Part shown: one piece after another, positions 13,121 to 24,375 of the stretch
Position numbering within the stretch: position 1 is the first letter of the stretch
Layout: each line of letters opens with the position of its first letter
Assembly (NCBI GenBank): GCA_028583685.1
Contig: JAMXIF010000031.1
Location: forward strand, 3,725,610 to 3,789,609
From: Petaurus breviceps papuanus
Taxonomy: Eukaryota; Chordata; Mammalia; Diprotodontia; Petauridae
Reading direction: 5' to 3'
Length of the DNA stretch: 64,000 bases
Notes under the pieces: model-generated
The model's database searches: none
What the model saw: the letters and a program-made list of their open reading frames with translations, nothing else
Told to the model about the DNA's origin: nothing
Position numbers and translations under genes: made by a program

Positions 13121-13806
13121 TAATAAGATTTCCCTCCAAAGTGATTTTGGATCAGTTGTGTGTCTGTCTGTCTCTTTCCTGCAGATTTTGCTAGGATTTT
13201 AAGTTTAGAAATCAAGACAGAAAGATGCAAATAAGAGAAACAGGACCTTTTATATTGTGCTCAGACATGATTACCCACCTGAAAATAAATTTCCTTAAAT
13301 CAGATCTCATATAATTAGCACATTCATAATTGGTGCTTTATGAGTAATAAAACCACATTAAATAAAACCAGCAGCCAAGTATAACTGGAATTAAAGCAAC
13401 TGACAACTGCAATTCTGCAGTTAAAATTCACAAAATTAAATGCATGGTGTTGACCAGAAGTTGTGGCATTTTGTAATGCTATGTATGCTTCCTCAACTCA
13501 GCTGCTGCCTGTATTGAGCAGAACAACTCTGTGTTATAAAACTATGGAGCAGGGCCCAAACCTGCTACTAAATCTCAGATTTGGGGTAGTCTCTACAATG
13601 TCATAGTTTAGAAAAGGACCACTTGCCAACGGTGGCCAAGACGAGACAGTGGCAGTAACTACATTAAAGTTACCGTATAACAACATCCTGTACTCTACCA
13701 ATACCTAAAGTAAAAGGGCCCACAAAAAAATCAAAAAGTATAGCTGAATAAACAGAAGAATAAGTCATTGTTTAGGATAATATATTGGATTTTAGAATGG
13801 AGTCAT

Positions 13807-13959
13807 GGGGCGGCTAGGTGGCAAAGTGAGTAGAGAACTGGCCCTGGAGTCAGGAAGACCTGATTTCAAATCCAGCCTCAGACACTTGACGCACTTACTA
13901 GCCATGTGACTTTGGGCAAGTCACTTGGTCCCAGTTGCCCTCCAAAAAGCAAAAAAAAA
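13807..13959 (+). mobile_element. Type A tRNA-derived SINE
   Basis: A full-length copy runs from GGGGCGGCTAGGTGGCAAAG through GGCCCTGGAGTCAGGAAGAC and GTGACTTTGGGCAAGTCACT to an A-rich tail. It is flanked by AGAATGGAGTCAT (left) and AGAATAGGGTCAT (right), a target duplication with two mismatches. Confidence 0.92.
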
Positions 13960-15315
13960 AGAATAGGGTCATGACTATATTATTAGTACTAAATGAATGG
14001 AAAACTAGTCATTAATACAGGGTTCTACTTCTCAATTAATGGACTGAACCACAAGCTGTTCTGAAAAATACAAAATGCAATAAAATTTACAGCATAACTT
14101 TATTAGAATAGCTTCAAGAAGGTTGACTGAAATTCTGATTAACATTAATATTCACTAAAATGGATGAAATCTGATGAAGATAAAAAAAGTGAGATTAAAA
14201 AATTCAGTGTTAAGAAAAAATGAACTTAAATTTTTTTGAAAACCAGTAGTAACATTCATCTTTTCCTTCTACCACCTGTTTTGGTTTGCTATGAATTTTC
14301 TGGTCAATTTCTCTACCTTTGTATAGGGGGAGAAAATCCCACCAGACAAACTATTATCTTTCCTATAATTTATTGTCCTTAATTTACAAGATTAAACTTA
14401 TTTGAATTTTATTTCTCTAGGGGTCACTTAGTCTTCTCAGAAAGACACTCATTTTTACTCAAGAATGTTTAAAAATTAATCAGTATGATCAAGCATCATT
14501 AGTAATATAATACTGACAGTCATTATAAAACACAAAACCACAACTTTTTTAACACCTTCAACCTTTATGACCACATAATTTAGATTATCACGTTTTGCCA
14601 TGCCTGCTGATGACTATTTTGTAAAGAAAAAAAATGTTTGCTAGAACAGTATTAAATCATACATGAAAAGAACTCAAAATTATGAAACTGAAAAAAATCT
14701 GTTATTTCCTTTTGCTTGCTGAATACCAAAGATAAAGTTTTATTTTCCTATTAAATAAACATACAAAGAAAATCAAATTTGTATGTTTTTTTAAAAAGGC
14801 CCCAAAACAATGACCTCACTTAAAAATTGAAGTTAAAAAAAAATCTCCCAGAAGGAAAAAAATAGGCAGTAAAACCTTAACAGAATTTCTCATATAACTT
14901 TGAATTCATAAGTAACATTTTTATTAAAATTAAATTTTATGTATATATAGATATATAAATGTGTGTGTACATAAATTATAAATTGGTACATGAAAGAGGA
15001 AAAAAAAACCCACAAAGGCTAACTACTCAAATGCACTATAAATTTGACTTTTGAGAAAGGCTCAATATTTTGATATGAATAAAAACTGTTTCAAAAGTAG
15101 TTCTTTTCTATCAGACCACAGAAAAACTGAGTATTCATAAATCTATTTTATTAATATTATAAAGACAGCACTACTTCAAAGAATATTAAATGTGTGCAAT
15201 AATGCAAACTAAACTATTTTCATTTTCTTAATAAAAACTAATCTCCAAAGTAAATATTTTTTTATTTCACTGAAATTTAACATTTTCTTTGACAACATCA
15301 AAAAAATAATCCTAC

Positions 15316-16040
15316 CTGTTTTGACCGAGGTCTACCCGGAGAAAATTTTCTTTTGGTAATAGCAGGTTTACCCATGCCAATTTTTGGAGTGACTGAGATA
15401 TAAGTTGTTGGCATAATGTTTCCAGCAGAAGAATGTAAATTTGAAGGTTCACTGGGAAGCATATCATTTGCAGAAATCAAGTCCAAAGAAATTATGGAAG
15501 AAGAACATATATTTGTCTTGCTTATATCTGCTGTTGTTGAAAAACCTGAATCTGTCTCTGATGGTGATTTTATGTGTTTGTCTTCAGGAGATGAACCAAT
15601 TTTTAAACAATTGTCAAATGTGGGGAGACATTCCATTTCAACAATACTAGATGAAACTTTACAGATTTCATTTTTTTCTGTTTCTCCTTGAGTCTTGTCT
15701 CTTACAAAGTCAATCTTTGCAATTAAAGCAGATTTTTCTTCACATGTAGATGGTAAAATTTCTGATACAGCAATGATATTCTCGGGTGTTAATTGTGGAG
15801 ATGGTGATTTTTCAAAGGGTGCTGCTTGTTTGAATTCCTGTACTGCCTTCAGTTCCTCATCTTTTTGGGAACTCTGTGACTTTGTCAGAGAATCATCATT
15901 TTCTATCATGTTCATCTTATTTTCATTTTGGCCTTCATCATAAGATTGTACCATTTTGTCAGACACTTCCATTTCATCTTTTTCAGTCTGATGGGAAGCT
16001 TCACTTTGCATTTCAGCACTTAATTTATCCTGTGTGGTAT
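15316..16040 (-). CDS. KMT2C: KMT2C exon: acidic Ser/Glu-rich linker ending in AT-hook-like motif
   Basis: This is the largest exon in the window: 725 nt, 2 nt completing a split Asp codon plus 241 codons, ending in phase 0. It follows the first PHD cluster. The first about 195 residues are acidic and Ser/Thr/Glu-rich, probably disordered (for example TEKDEMEVSDKM, KSPSETDSGFSTTADISK), and align only loosely with human KMT2C. The last about 40 residues, from SAGNIMPTTYISVTPKIGMG through KPAITKRKFSPGRPRSKQ, appear identical to the human protein as I remember it. KRKFSPGRPRSK contains a GRP core with flanking basic residues, like an AT-hook. The acceptor is TTTTTTACAG at 16041 and the donor GTAGGA from 15315. 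Shadow frames on the plus strand here are not genes. Confidence 0.96.
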
Positions 16041-16862
16041 CTGTAAAAAATTTAAATATGTGTGTGTGTGTGTGTGTGTGGAGAATTTAGATTATTATTA
16101 TTACAAATTTTTTAAAAGGTCTGACTAGAAAGATAAAAAATATGCTAAGACATTTTCTGAAAAAACATACTATATACATAGTGTCAATGGGACACAAGAC
16201 TTACCAGCTTCTACCAGGGTAACACTTTGAATAAAGGCTAATAGTAGCCTTAGTCAAATCAAAAACACAGGCTGAGCAAGCAGTCAATTCTTTGTTACCA
16301 CAAAAAAAATTTTTTAAAAATAGAAAAAAAATTTTCTTAAGATACTATGAATAATTTAGGAGTAGACAGCACAATACCTTCTAACTTTGATCACCCTAAA
16401 CCTTTAGGAATGGGATTTATGGGTCAGAAGTATATAAATTTTAATGATTTTTTAAGTATATTTTCAAATTACCTTCCAGAGTGGGTAGACCAACACATAT
16501 ATAGTTCCACCAAAACCGAGTATATTAGTGTGCCTATTTTTCTATAACCCTTAAAACATTGGACTGTTTTTCTCTTTTGTCTTCTTTGGCCAACTTCTAA
16601 GACTGAGGTAAAACACCAGGGTTGTCTATATTTGCATTTCTCTTATAAAAAGTCATATGGAACATTTTTTCATATAGGTAAATACAGTGCAATTCTTGAG
16701 AGAACTGTTTCTTTGTACCTTTTGGTTACATACCAATAGAAAATAGTTCTTAATTTACGGTAAATTCTCTATGTATCTTCAGTAGCTACATATGTGTGTG
16801 TGTGCGTGTGTGTGTGTGTGTATAGCTTTATACACATATATATTTATATATATAGTTTTATG

Positions 16863-17010
16863 GAGGGGGGAAGGCAAGGAAAGTGGGATTAAATGACTTG
16901 CCTAAAGTCACACAGCTAATAAGTAAGTGTTAAGTGTCTGCAGCCGAATTTGAAGTCAGGTACTGACTCCAGGGTCAGTGCTCTATTCAATGTGCCAACT
17001 AGTCACCCCA
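16863..17010 (-). mobile_element. Type A-like SINE, diverged (antisense)
   Basis: The plus strand shows reversed SINE blocks: AATGACTTGCCTAAAGTCAC ACAGCTAATAAG, then GACTCCAGGGTCAGTGCTCT, then CAACTAGTCACCCC, the complement of GGGGTGACTAG at the head. It is more diverged than other type A copies. Confidence 0.75.
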
Positions 17011-17272
17011 AAGTAGCTATATTTTTCATGGTAACCAAAAAAAACCCAGTAAACATAAGTGCACCATGAACTGAGGAAAAATCTGCACAAATTTTGGTAT
17101 GTGAATATAATGAAGTGAATGAATGCTGGGCATTCAGGAAGAAATCTGGTTGTCAAAAAAGAAATGAGAAAATCATGGACTAAATGTAAGGAATACCGAT
17201 TATACCCTCAGATGGGTTAAGTTTTGCTGAACTTTTTAGAAACCGTCTTTTTTCCTTTTGAAAAGATGTCTT

Positions 17273-17424
17273 AGGGCGGCCAAGTGGCACAGTGAATAGA
17301 AAACTGGCCCTGGAGTCAGGAGGACCTGAGTTCTAATCTGGCCTCAGACACTGGACACACTTACTAGCCATGTGACTTTGGGCAAGTCACTCAGGCCCAA
17401 CTGCCCTCAAAAAAAAAAAAAAAA
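17273..17424 (+). mobile_element. Type A tRNA-derived SINE
   Basis: A full copy from AGGGCGGCCAAGTGGCACAG to a poly-A tail, flanked by the identical 12-bp target duplication AAAAGATGTCTT (17261-17272 and 17425-17436). It sits about 180 bp downstream of the 17608-17694 exon donor, on the opposite strand to transcription. Confidence 0.93.
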
Positions 17425-17607
17425 AAAAGATGTCTTGTCCTGGCTAGAGGAACAGGAAGATATATATTTGGAAATTTATGTGATTGGCAAACATAAAGAC
17501 AGTAAATTTTTTTGAAAAAATAGTTTATTTCATCAGATGCAAATGGGAACTTCAATACTAGAATAAAACACAACTTATAAGCAAATTTAATAATAAAGAT
17601 AACTTAC

Positions 17608-17694
17608 CAGGAATTAGAGGACTGCCTGTTAAAAGTCTTATCGATGGAGTGATAGTCTTGATATTAGTCTGGTCTTCATCACAATCATGGACAG
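17608..17694 (-). CDS. KMT2C: KMT2C exon: acidic linker
   Basis: This is an 87-nt exon with 2 nt completing a split Ala codon, 28 codons (VHDCDEDQTNIKTITPSIRL then LTGSPLIP) and 1 nt of a split Asp codon. The acceptor is TTTCCATCAG before 17694 and the donor a strong GTAAGT at 17607. Both phases match the neighbouring exons. The spliced context IPEIIPV-AVHDCDEDQ parallels human IVPD-AVQVHTEEQQ, but the rest is poorly conserved, as expected of a disordered linker. Identification rests mainly on splice sites, phase and position. Confidence 0.82.
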
Positions 17695-19274
17695 CTGATG
17701 GAAATAATTTTATAAAGTCTCCAACAGTTTGTAAATTTTTCATTTAATACTTAATCTTATATTATCAGGAGGATTAATTTAAGATTCCATACTTTCTTAA
17801 CAAAACAATAAACAATTCAAATACATTATTACTATGAAGATTCTTTCTTCCTTCCCCTATACATACCTCAGGTATTACCTAAACTAAGGTTATTTATCTG
17901 TTACTTTCCCTATTTCAACCTATAGCATTTCTATCTGTTTTCTTTAATTAAAAAAATTATGTAATGTTATAAAACCTGAAAATTCAATCAATTTTGTTTT
18001 TTCTCCAAAGAATCAGTAACACTTAGCAAATAAGATTAAAGGAATATGGTATTAATCTCTTTACAATTTTGAAAAATCTCTTTCCCATAAATCCAAATTG
18101 GACAACTCCATGCATGCATGTATAAATGAATACACACACGTGCACCATAAAACAGTGCAGTTTCAAGTTTTAATGCCTTCAAAAGTCCAGATGCTACAAA
18201 GTTACAAAAACATAATTTGAATGTTTAATTATTTAATTTTTATTTTAATATGGTTGGGTATCCTGTCATGCAATATATATGTGTGACAGTTTCTGTATGA
18301 AACTTTCTCAGTGGATGGGTAAAAGTGGTCCTCTAGCTTGGCCAACTCTTACACCTAACCTACATCAAGCTTTTTTTTTCTTGTGGGGTTATATCAAAAT
18401 TATCTAGTATGGATCAAAACCATGCTCTGTGGATGCTGTTAAGGCTAGGATTAGCCTAAAGCTTGGACAGCAACTGCTGTTCATCTAGAGTAATGCGTTA
18501 AGACAAATTTCATCTAGAGTAATGCAGAATACAAAATAATTCTCATATTTAATTATAGTAGAAGCATATCAGTAATTTAAAATCTGAATGAATCATTCTT
18601 TTTTAAAATATGCAGCACTTCTACTTCTAAAGTTATTAAGGCTCAAAACTGCAAAAATAAAAACTTTGGGAAACTGTCATTATATGTCATGTATATACTT
18701 TATATACACATGCACATATGCATACAAATGAGATTCTTTTCTATACTTTATTAGTAGAATTTAACATCCTAAACATAAATATACAGCAAGAAGTAGGGAA
18801 TTAATAAAACAATAAAAATTTAGCATTTCAGTTACAGTAATAGTTGATATTTTAAACATTTCCTACTCATGAGATCAAGCTTTTTTTTTTAAATAAAAAA
18901 TTAAAACAAATATTAAAAAAAACATTTAATTAAAAGTATACAAACATGTAAGGACATGATAAAACTTTTAAATCTAGATATGATTTTAACTTTCATCATC
19001 TGAATTGATATATACACACCAGGATGGTTAACACAAGATGAAGTTTTAGCATACCCTGAAATCTAAGAAGGTACCCTCAAACCCCATCAATTTTTCTACA
19101 CAAGCTTTAACTTTTGGAATCATCATCTCATACCGGGAGTCTTTCCCTAAGCGTTAGGTTTTATACCATTAATTTCATATTAAGTTTTAATTCAGTGAGT
19201 TACAGAATATGTTTTTGTTATGTATGTGGAAAACATAACTATCTTAACACCTATTTTATTACAGATCCTCTTAC
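17695..19274 (-). other. KMT2C: KMT2C intron (1.6 kb)
   Basis: AT-rich intron without a confidently recognised repeat. A tandem duplication of TTCATCTAGAGTAATGC occurs near 18480-18525. Short T and A runs lie at 18370, 18882 and 18917. No gene is seen. Confidence 0.8.
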
Positions 19275-19388
19275 CAACTGGAATAATTTCAGGTATTGAG
19301 TCTTGATGTAAAGAACTGCTTCTCGCAGCTTGGTCCATAAATACCAAACTCTCATCAACTCCTTCTGTTTCCATTTCATTAATAGAAT
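19275..19388 (-). CDS. KMT2C: KMT2C exon: acidic linker (NEMETEG...)
   Basis: This is a 114-nt exon with 2 nt completing a split Asp, 37 codons and 1 nt of a split Ala codon. It reads DSINEMETEGVDESLVFMDQ then AARSSSLHQDSIPEIIPV. It aligns with human KMT2C DYNNEMEVEGPEDQMVFSEQ AANKDVNGQESTPGIVPD, which fixes its place just after the third PHD module. The acceptor is CCTTTTAAG before 19388 and the donor GTAAGA at 19274. The segment is acidic and low in cysteine, so it is linker rather than a folded finger. Confidence 0.9.
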
Positions 19389-19436
19389 CTTAAAAGGAAA
19401 ACAATTTCTATTGATTAGGATGCAATCTATTATATG

Positions 19437-19580
19437 ATTGGGGGGGGGGGGGCAATTAGGGTTAAGTGACTTGCCCAAGGTCACACAGCTAGTAAGTGTT
19501 AAGTTTCTGAGGCCGCATTTGAACTCAGGTCCTCCTGACTCCAAGGCTGGTGCTCTATTCACTATACCACGTAGCAATCC
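19437..19580 (-). mobile_element. Type A tRNA-derived SINE (antisense)
   Basis: On the plus strand it begins with a G run (19440-19452), then AAGTGACTTGCCCAAGGTCA, CAGGTCCTCCTGACTCC and the complement of the head at the right end. It is flanked by CTATTATATG at 19427-19436 and 19581-19590. The G run means the SINE's own strand has a C run before its tail. It lies 49 bp upstream of the acceptor end of exon 19275-19388. Confidence 0.92.
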
Positions 19581-20479
19581 CTATTATATGTATTTTAAGA
19601 AGGCTAGTGGTTCTCTAGAATTCTACTATCACTTGATATATGAGTAGGACAATCAGGTCCTACTTTTGCTTCAACTCACTAAACCAAACCCTACAAAAAT
19701 GACAAACTGATCCTTATACTTCTTGACATCTAAACTAGTACATATTTTAATCAATACTGTGAAAATGTAGAAAAGTAAAGAATATATCAAAGATAAATAC
19801 AGTTAGTGCTAAAACATTCTAAAATTGGTATGTAAAAAATTGGTATAAGGAATGCAGTAAAAATCTATATAATAAATATGGGTTTTGCAATCAGAGAATA
19901 TAAATAGAATATTTATTCTAGAATATATCATTTATGAGACGGGGGAGATCACTTCCCTTCTCTGAGGAACTATCTAGTCATACATAGTCCCGTCTAATAG
20001 AAAGGATGAAACAATAAACTTCACAAGTGCAACACTACAAAATCATTTCTATTAAATTTAAACTTGTTCTATCAGTCCAAAGTTCTAACCTATGGATTTT
20101 TTATGAACTTGAATATGTTATCCAACAAGTCTATTACCCAGAAATAAAACAGCTGAGAAGTTTTAAGCACTACATCTGTCTTATCTAAGCCAGTTACTTT
20201 TAAATAAACCCTTCTTCATACTTCAATGAAAAAAATGAAGCCATATTTAGCGTGTTCCTTTTGTCTCTCCAATTCCCCAGTGCAAATTACTATAACATTA
20301 TGCTGCATCCTAAGCTCTGGTCATACAGGAATAAGGAGTCTTCTCTTTATCATCTGTTCTACTTGTGCTCCAGATACCATCAACTGCCTTCCCCTAATTT
20401 TTAATCTCTCTTCATCCACTGGCTGTTTCTCTATTTGCTTTATAAACCAACCCTAAACCTTCGTTTATATGATCATAAA

Positions 20480-20656
20480 TTTTCAAACTTTTTTTCTTCC
20501 TGCAGGCTTTTCCAGACTGTCCATCAGGCCTAGAATATTGCCTTGGCTTCCTTGAAGATTCACCTAAAACCCCACCACAGATGATGTCTTTCCTATTTCC
20601 CAAGACTATTGAACCCTTACTTATACTTTGTATATGTGGATGTGTACGTGTACACA

Positions 20657-20695
<39 letters not shown>

Positions 20696-20830
20696 TTTAA
20701 CATAAGATCCATTAGAATGTAACCTCATTTCAGTGGAGTGACCATGTTTTGGCCCTTCATAGAAGGTACAGTGATAAACTTAATTAACAGGCACATAGTA
20801 AATTCTTTATGCTTAATGAAATAACCTCTA
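20480..20830 (+). mobile_element. L2-type LINE 3' end fragment
   Basis: GCCTTGGCTTCCTTGAAGAT followed by TCACCTAAAACCCC matches the L2 3' region (CTTCCTTCAAGATTCAGCTC then AAATCCCACC). The end at about 20705-20830 (GATCCATTAGAATGTAACCT, GGCACATAGTAAATTCTTTA) matches the terminal GGCACATAGTAGGTGCTTAA block. An (AC)n tract at 20655-20693 interrupts it. Confidence 0.6.
20655..20693. repeat. (AC)n microsatellite
   Basis: A near-pure CA dinucleotide run within an L2-derived stretch. Confidence 0.95.
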
Positions 20831-20872
20831 CCTCATAAAATCCTTTTATTCTTTCAAGACAGGGTTCAACTG

Positions 20873-20902
20873 CTCAAAGGGTTATAAAACTATGAATACC
20901 CT
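20873..20902 (+). mobile_element. L1 fragment left of a SINE insertion
   Basis: CTCAAAGGGTTATAAAACTA TGAATACC is the marsupial L1 ORF2 3' block (CCAAAGGGCTATAAAACTGT GCATACCC). The next L1 piece resumes at 21049 with a jump further 3', so sequence is missing in addition to the SINE. Confidence 0.6.
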
Positions 20903-21048
20903 AAGCAATTGGAGTTAAGTAACTTGCTCAAGGATACACAGCCAGGTGTTTCTGGGTGGGTGCTAAGTGTCTGAGCCCGGGATTCGATCTCCAGGTCATC
21001 CCAACATTGGAGCCGGTGCTCTTACTTGCTGTGCTACCTGGCCGCCCC
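20903..21048 (-). mobile_element. Type B tRNA-derived SINE (antisense)
   Basis: Reversed copy: AAGCAATTGGAGTTAAGTAA at the left, CGGGATTCGATCTCCAGGTC (box B region complement) in the middle and GTGCTACCTGGCCGCCCC at the right end. It separates two pieces of an L1 3' end. Confidence 0.9.
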
Positions 21049-21375
21049 AGTCCAAGACAATTCTGTAGGACTTATGATGAAAGGTGGTATCCATCTCCCA
21101 AAAAAGTACTTGAAGAGCCTGGACACTGATCAAATATACTTTTTCTTTACTTTCTTTTCTTTTACTTTCTTTATTGTTACTGGAGTTTTTTTATCTGTGT
21201 TTTCTATCACACAATGACTTACATAGAAATGTGTTTTGCATGACCATATGTATAACCTATGTCAAATGGCATGGAGAAGGGAAGGAGTGAACTTGGAGCT
21301 CAAAATTTGAAGGAAAAAAAGTGTAAAAATTGTTTCTGCATGTAATTGGGAAAAAATATTAAATAAGATTTAAAG
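21049..21375 (+). mobile_element. L1 3' end
   Basis: AGTCCAAGACAATTCTGTAG then GACTTATGATGAAAGGTGGT matches the marsupial L1 3' UTR start. It continues through ATGTATAACCTATGTCAAAT to the terminal TGCATGTAATTGGGAAAAAA TATTAAATAAG. Confidence 0.75.
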
Positions 21376-21529
21376 AAAAAACACAAGATGGCTAAATTGC
21401 CATGCTCTAAGTGGACTTATTTTGCTAGTACACTCTCTCTAAAACTTAACTACTTTCTATTTCTTTGCATTTGTTCACTAATTATTCTTAACATGATTAC
21501 ATATGTACTTTTTTCTTCTGCATTAATAC

Positions 21530-21635
21530 GTAAACTCCTTTCAAGTAAAATTATTTTCATTTTTTGTATTTGTATCCCAGCACCTAGTCATACCCCGGTC
21601 ATAGCAAGTACTTAATAAAAGTGAACTGACCAATA
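21530..21635 (+). mobile_element. L2-type LINE 3' terminus
   Basis: GTATTTGTATCCCAGCACCT and AGCAAGTACTTAATAAAAGT form the typical L2 3' terminal block (CAGCGCTTAGCACAGTGCCT ... AGTAAGCACTTAATAAATG). Confidence 0.65.
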
Positions 21636-21689
21636 ATTCTGTATTTCTCCTTTTCACCTTCAGTTGTCTATAAAAAGTTGTCTATAATC

Positions 21690-22440
21690 TTTACCTTCAA
21701 TTTCTTACAATCTAACCACATTACAGTTTTTTTCCAATAAATCTACTTCTCAATTGAGAATGTTCTTTCTAAAGTCACCAATGATTTTTGAGCTGAATTC
21801 AATCTGTGATTTTCAATCCTTAAGCTTCTTGACCTCTCTGTAATGTTTGACTACCAACCATAATTCCCTTTTAGATACTGTCTTCTCCTTAAAGGAAGCC
21901 AGGTGACACAACACATCAAGCACTGGACCTGGGAGTTGGGAAGCTCAACACTTGGAAGCTTTGTGTGCCTAACCTAGACACTGAAACCTTTCCCTGAAAT
22001 CTCCTACCTCCAAGGTTTGGTGCTAGAAAATCTTTATCTCAGTGACTAGCCCAGATACCTAAGTTTTATGCTGCTATTTTATCCTAGTTCTCTTTTGTCC
22101 TCTTTGACTGATATTTTTTGGTCTCCTTTGCACAACACTCAGCCCTCTCTCTATGTGTATTCCTTAGAGCCTTCTCCTACTATCCCTTCTCTCCTTCCTG
22201 TAGACTAGGGTGAGCACCCTTGACTTAGGCCTTCATGGCCTGGCTGGATTTTCTCACAAGTCAATCTTAGTGTCTCCTTTTTTCTTAACCATATTCACAT
22301 TATTAATCTTATCTCATTTTTCCAATACTCACATGATAGAAATTATGTTTTGCCTTAGGTTCTCTACTATACTTTCTTGTTTGCCAGACTTCTAAGGCCA
22401 GAGGTTTTAATTACCCCTTTAGGCTGGTTATTCTCTTAGA
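21690..22440 (+). mobile_element. L2-type LINE ORF2 fragment, interrupted
   Basis: CTAAAGTCACCAATGATTTT, then TTGACCTCTCTGTAATGTTT GACTAC, corresponds to the reverse transcriptase block L-L-D-L-S-A-A-F-D-T. After an interruption at about 21893-21990 by a decayed SINE-like segment (AGCCAGGTGACACAACACAT), L2 resumes near 22062 (ATTTTATCCTAGTTCTCTTT). Frames are broken throughout. Confidence 0.55.
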
Positions 22441-22732
22441 ATGTTGCCATAAGAATCTAGGCTTATTTTCTTCCTTCCACTGTAGTTATCCATAAATTTT
22501 CTAGTTCAGAGAATTTGTGACCAGTTTTCTTTCTTTTTTAAAAGTTCAAAATGAAAAAACAATTTCCCAAGAAAGAAAAATAAAAAATAAAAGAGGTTGC
22601 CGATTATAACTAATCTCTACAATACTTTGTAATGAATTTAACATCTATCTTAGTTCTCTGAGATTATTTTTGGTATCCCCTCTTTTATCTTTTAAGGACA
22701 TGAAAAAATGCTTGAATGATTCTTCACCTTTT

Positions 22733-22748
22733 GCGGGGGGGGGGGGGG
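22733..22748. repeat. G homopolymer
   Basis: An uninterrupted G run of about 16, followed by A and a further G6. The length may be mis-assembled. Confidence 0.9.
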
Positions 22749-23140
22749 AGGGGGGAGCTATCTTTAGCATCTGTATCTCCTTACTGCCTAGCACCTCCCA
22801 CGGAAACAAAAAAATGTATTGTTAAAAACATGCACAGTCAAGCAAAATAAAACCTTCCAATGGCCAAATTGGAAGGTGAATGTTTAATTATACCTACTGA
22901 GTTCTGCACACTTTTAGTTTTATCCCTCACATGACAGATATCGATATTGTTAACAAAAGCTCTTATTAATGGAGAATAAAAAGTTCCAAATTTATAGGCA
23001 AGATTTTATTGGTAACGATTATCTCCCTATAAAGACTGACAATTGGGAATATAATTTTACAAAATTTTCACTGAAAAATAATTTAAGAATTTATAGTAAG
23101 TAGAACAGTGAAAAACTGGAATAGATGTTCCTAGAAAATG

Positions 23141-24375
23141 CCATAAGCTGGCAGAGCCAAGATGGTAGAAAAAAGGCAGGGACTGGCCTGAGCTTTCCCT
23201 CCAAATCCTTAAATAATGTCACAAAACAAATTCCAGAATGGCAGAACACACAAAAGGTCAAAGTGAAACAAATTTCCAATCTGGAGAGCAAAAGAGCTAG
23301 GATTACAGCAAAGAATCATCCACACATCAAAACTGAGTATAATCCTTCAAGGAGGAAAATGGACATTCAATAAAACTGAGGACCTTTGAGCATTCCTGAT
23401 GAAAAGATCAAAGCTGAATACTAAATTATTTAAAAACACAAGACTCAAAAGAAGCAGAAAAAGGTAAACAGTAAAGAGAAATCACAAGACCCAGCAACAC
23501 TACTACTACGTCTGCATCCCAAAGAGGTAACAAAAATATTTATTAACAGCTCCTTTAGTGGTGGCAAAGAATAGGAAATTGAGATGTCCATCAATTGGGG
23601 AATGGTGGGAAAGTTGTTGTATGTGATTTGATGGAATACTACTGTACTTTAAGAAATGACAAGCAAGATGTTCTCAGAAAAACCTGGGAAGACATATATG
23701 AACTGATACAAGGTGTAATGAGAAGAACCAGGAGAACATTGCACACAGTAATATTGCACGACAATCTACTGTGAATAACTTAGCTATTTTTAGCAATAAA
23801 ATGTTCTATGACAATCTTGAATGACTTATAATAAAAAAAAAGCTATCTCCAGAGAAAGAAATGGTGGAGCCCGAATGCAGATAAAAAAAAAATACTTTTG
23901 TTTTACTTCCTATATTTGAGGGGAAGTGGGGGATGGAGTTTGGATGTGTTTTCTTTCACATCATGACTCATGTGAAAATGTGTTTTTCATGACTACACAT
24001 GCATCATCTATGTCAAACTGCTTGCCTTCCAATGAGGTATAGAAATCTATCTTGCCCTACAAGAAAGAAAGGGGAAGGGGAAATGGGGGGAAGAGAATGG
24101 TGGTGATAGAAGGAAGGGCATACTGGGGAAAAGGGTAATCTAATGCATGCCATATGGGGGAAGGAAGAGGGGAGAGATGGGGAGAAAATTTGGAATTAAA
24201 AGTCTTGTGGAAATGAATGTTGAAAATTAAAAATGAATAAATTGATTTTTAAAAATTGCTTGCCTTCTCAATGCAAGGGATAGGATTTTGAACTCCAAAT
24301 TTAGGGAGGGAAAGTTTAAAATGATTTTTTACATGAAATTAGGAAAAATAAAATACTAAATTTTTTTAAAAGAAA
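23141..24375 (+). mobile_element. Internally deleted L1 with a nested insertion
   Basis: The left end GGCAGAGCCAAGATGGTAGA resembles the 5' start of marsupial L1 elements. From about 23485 it is clearly the L1 ORF2 3' end and 3' UTR: CCATCAATTGGGGAATGGTG, AACCAGGAGAACATTGCACA, CATGTGAAAATGTG, and the terminal ACATGAAATTAGGAAAAATA AAATACTAA. ORF1 and nearly all of ORF2 are absent. The middle part (23300-23480) recurs in marsupial repeats but I cannot assign it. A second 3' end is nested at about 24030-24256. No target duplication was found for the outer element. Confidence 0.7.
24030..24256 (+). mobile_element. Short L1-like 3' end nested in an L1 3' UTR
   Basis: The host L1 UTR reads CAAACTGCTTGCCTT, then a foreign segment (CCAATGAGGTATAGAAATCT ... 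GAAAATTTGGAATTAAAAGT ... AATGAATAAATTGATTTTTAAAAA), then TTGCTTGCCTTCTCAATG where the host UTR resumes. TGCTTGCCTT occurs on both sides (about 24020-24029 and 24258-24267), as expected of a target duplication. The insert has the 3' end of another L1 subfamily. Confidence 0.65.

Larger units (their letters stand above)
2807..15315 (-). other. KMT2C: KMT2C intron (12.5 kb)
   Basis: This is a large intron between the acidic-linker exon and the GAWST exon. It contains old MIR/CORE SINEs (about 5985-6178, 10655-10862, 12945-13120), L2 LINE pieces (about 6760-7125 and 8905-9420), a possible CR1/L3 piece (about 7470-7640), a tandem type B SINE dimer (11452-11751) and a type A SINE (13807-13959). AT/GT-rich simple sequence lies near 3330-3380, 4965-5035, 7730-7850 and 14935-14975. 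No coding exon or RNA gene is visible; the short ORFs in it lack any recognisable protein. Confidence 0.8.
16041..17607 (-). other. KMT2C: KMT2C intron (1.6 kb)
   Basis: This short intron holds a (GT)n tract at about 16062-16080, a second GT/AT-rich patch at about 16793-16855, an old antisense SINE (16863-17010) and a type A SINE (17273-17424). The remainder is AT-rich with no coding signal. Confidence 0.85.

Noticed and set aside
15416-15943. Plus-strand ORFs of 69-91 residues opposite the large KMT2C exon.
   Set aside because: They are complementary-frame shadows of the minus-strand exon, with no independent homology or start context.
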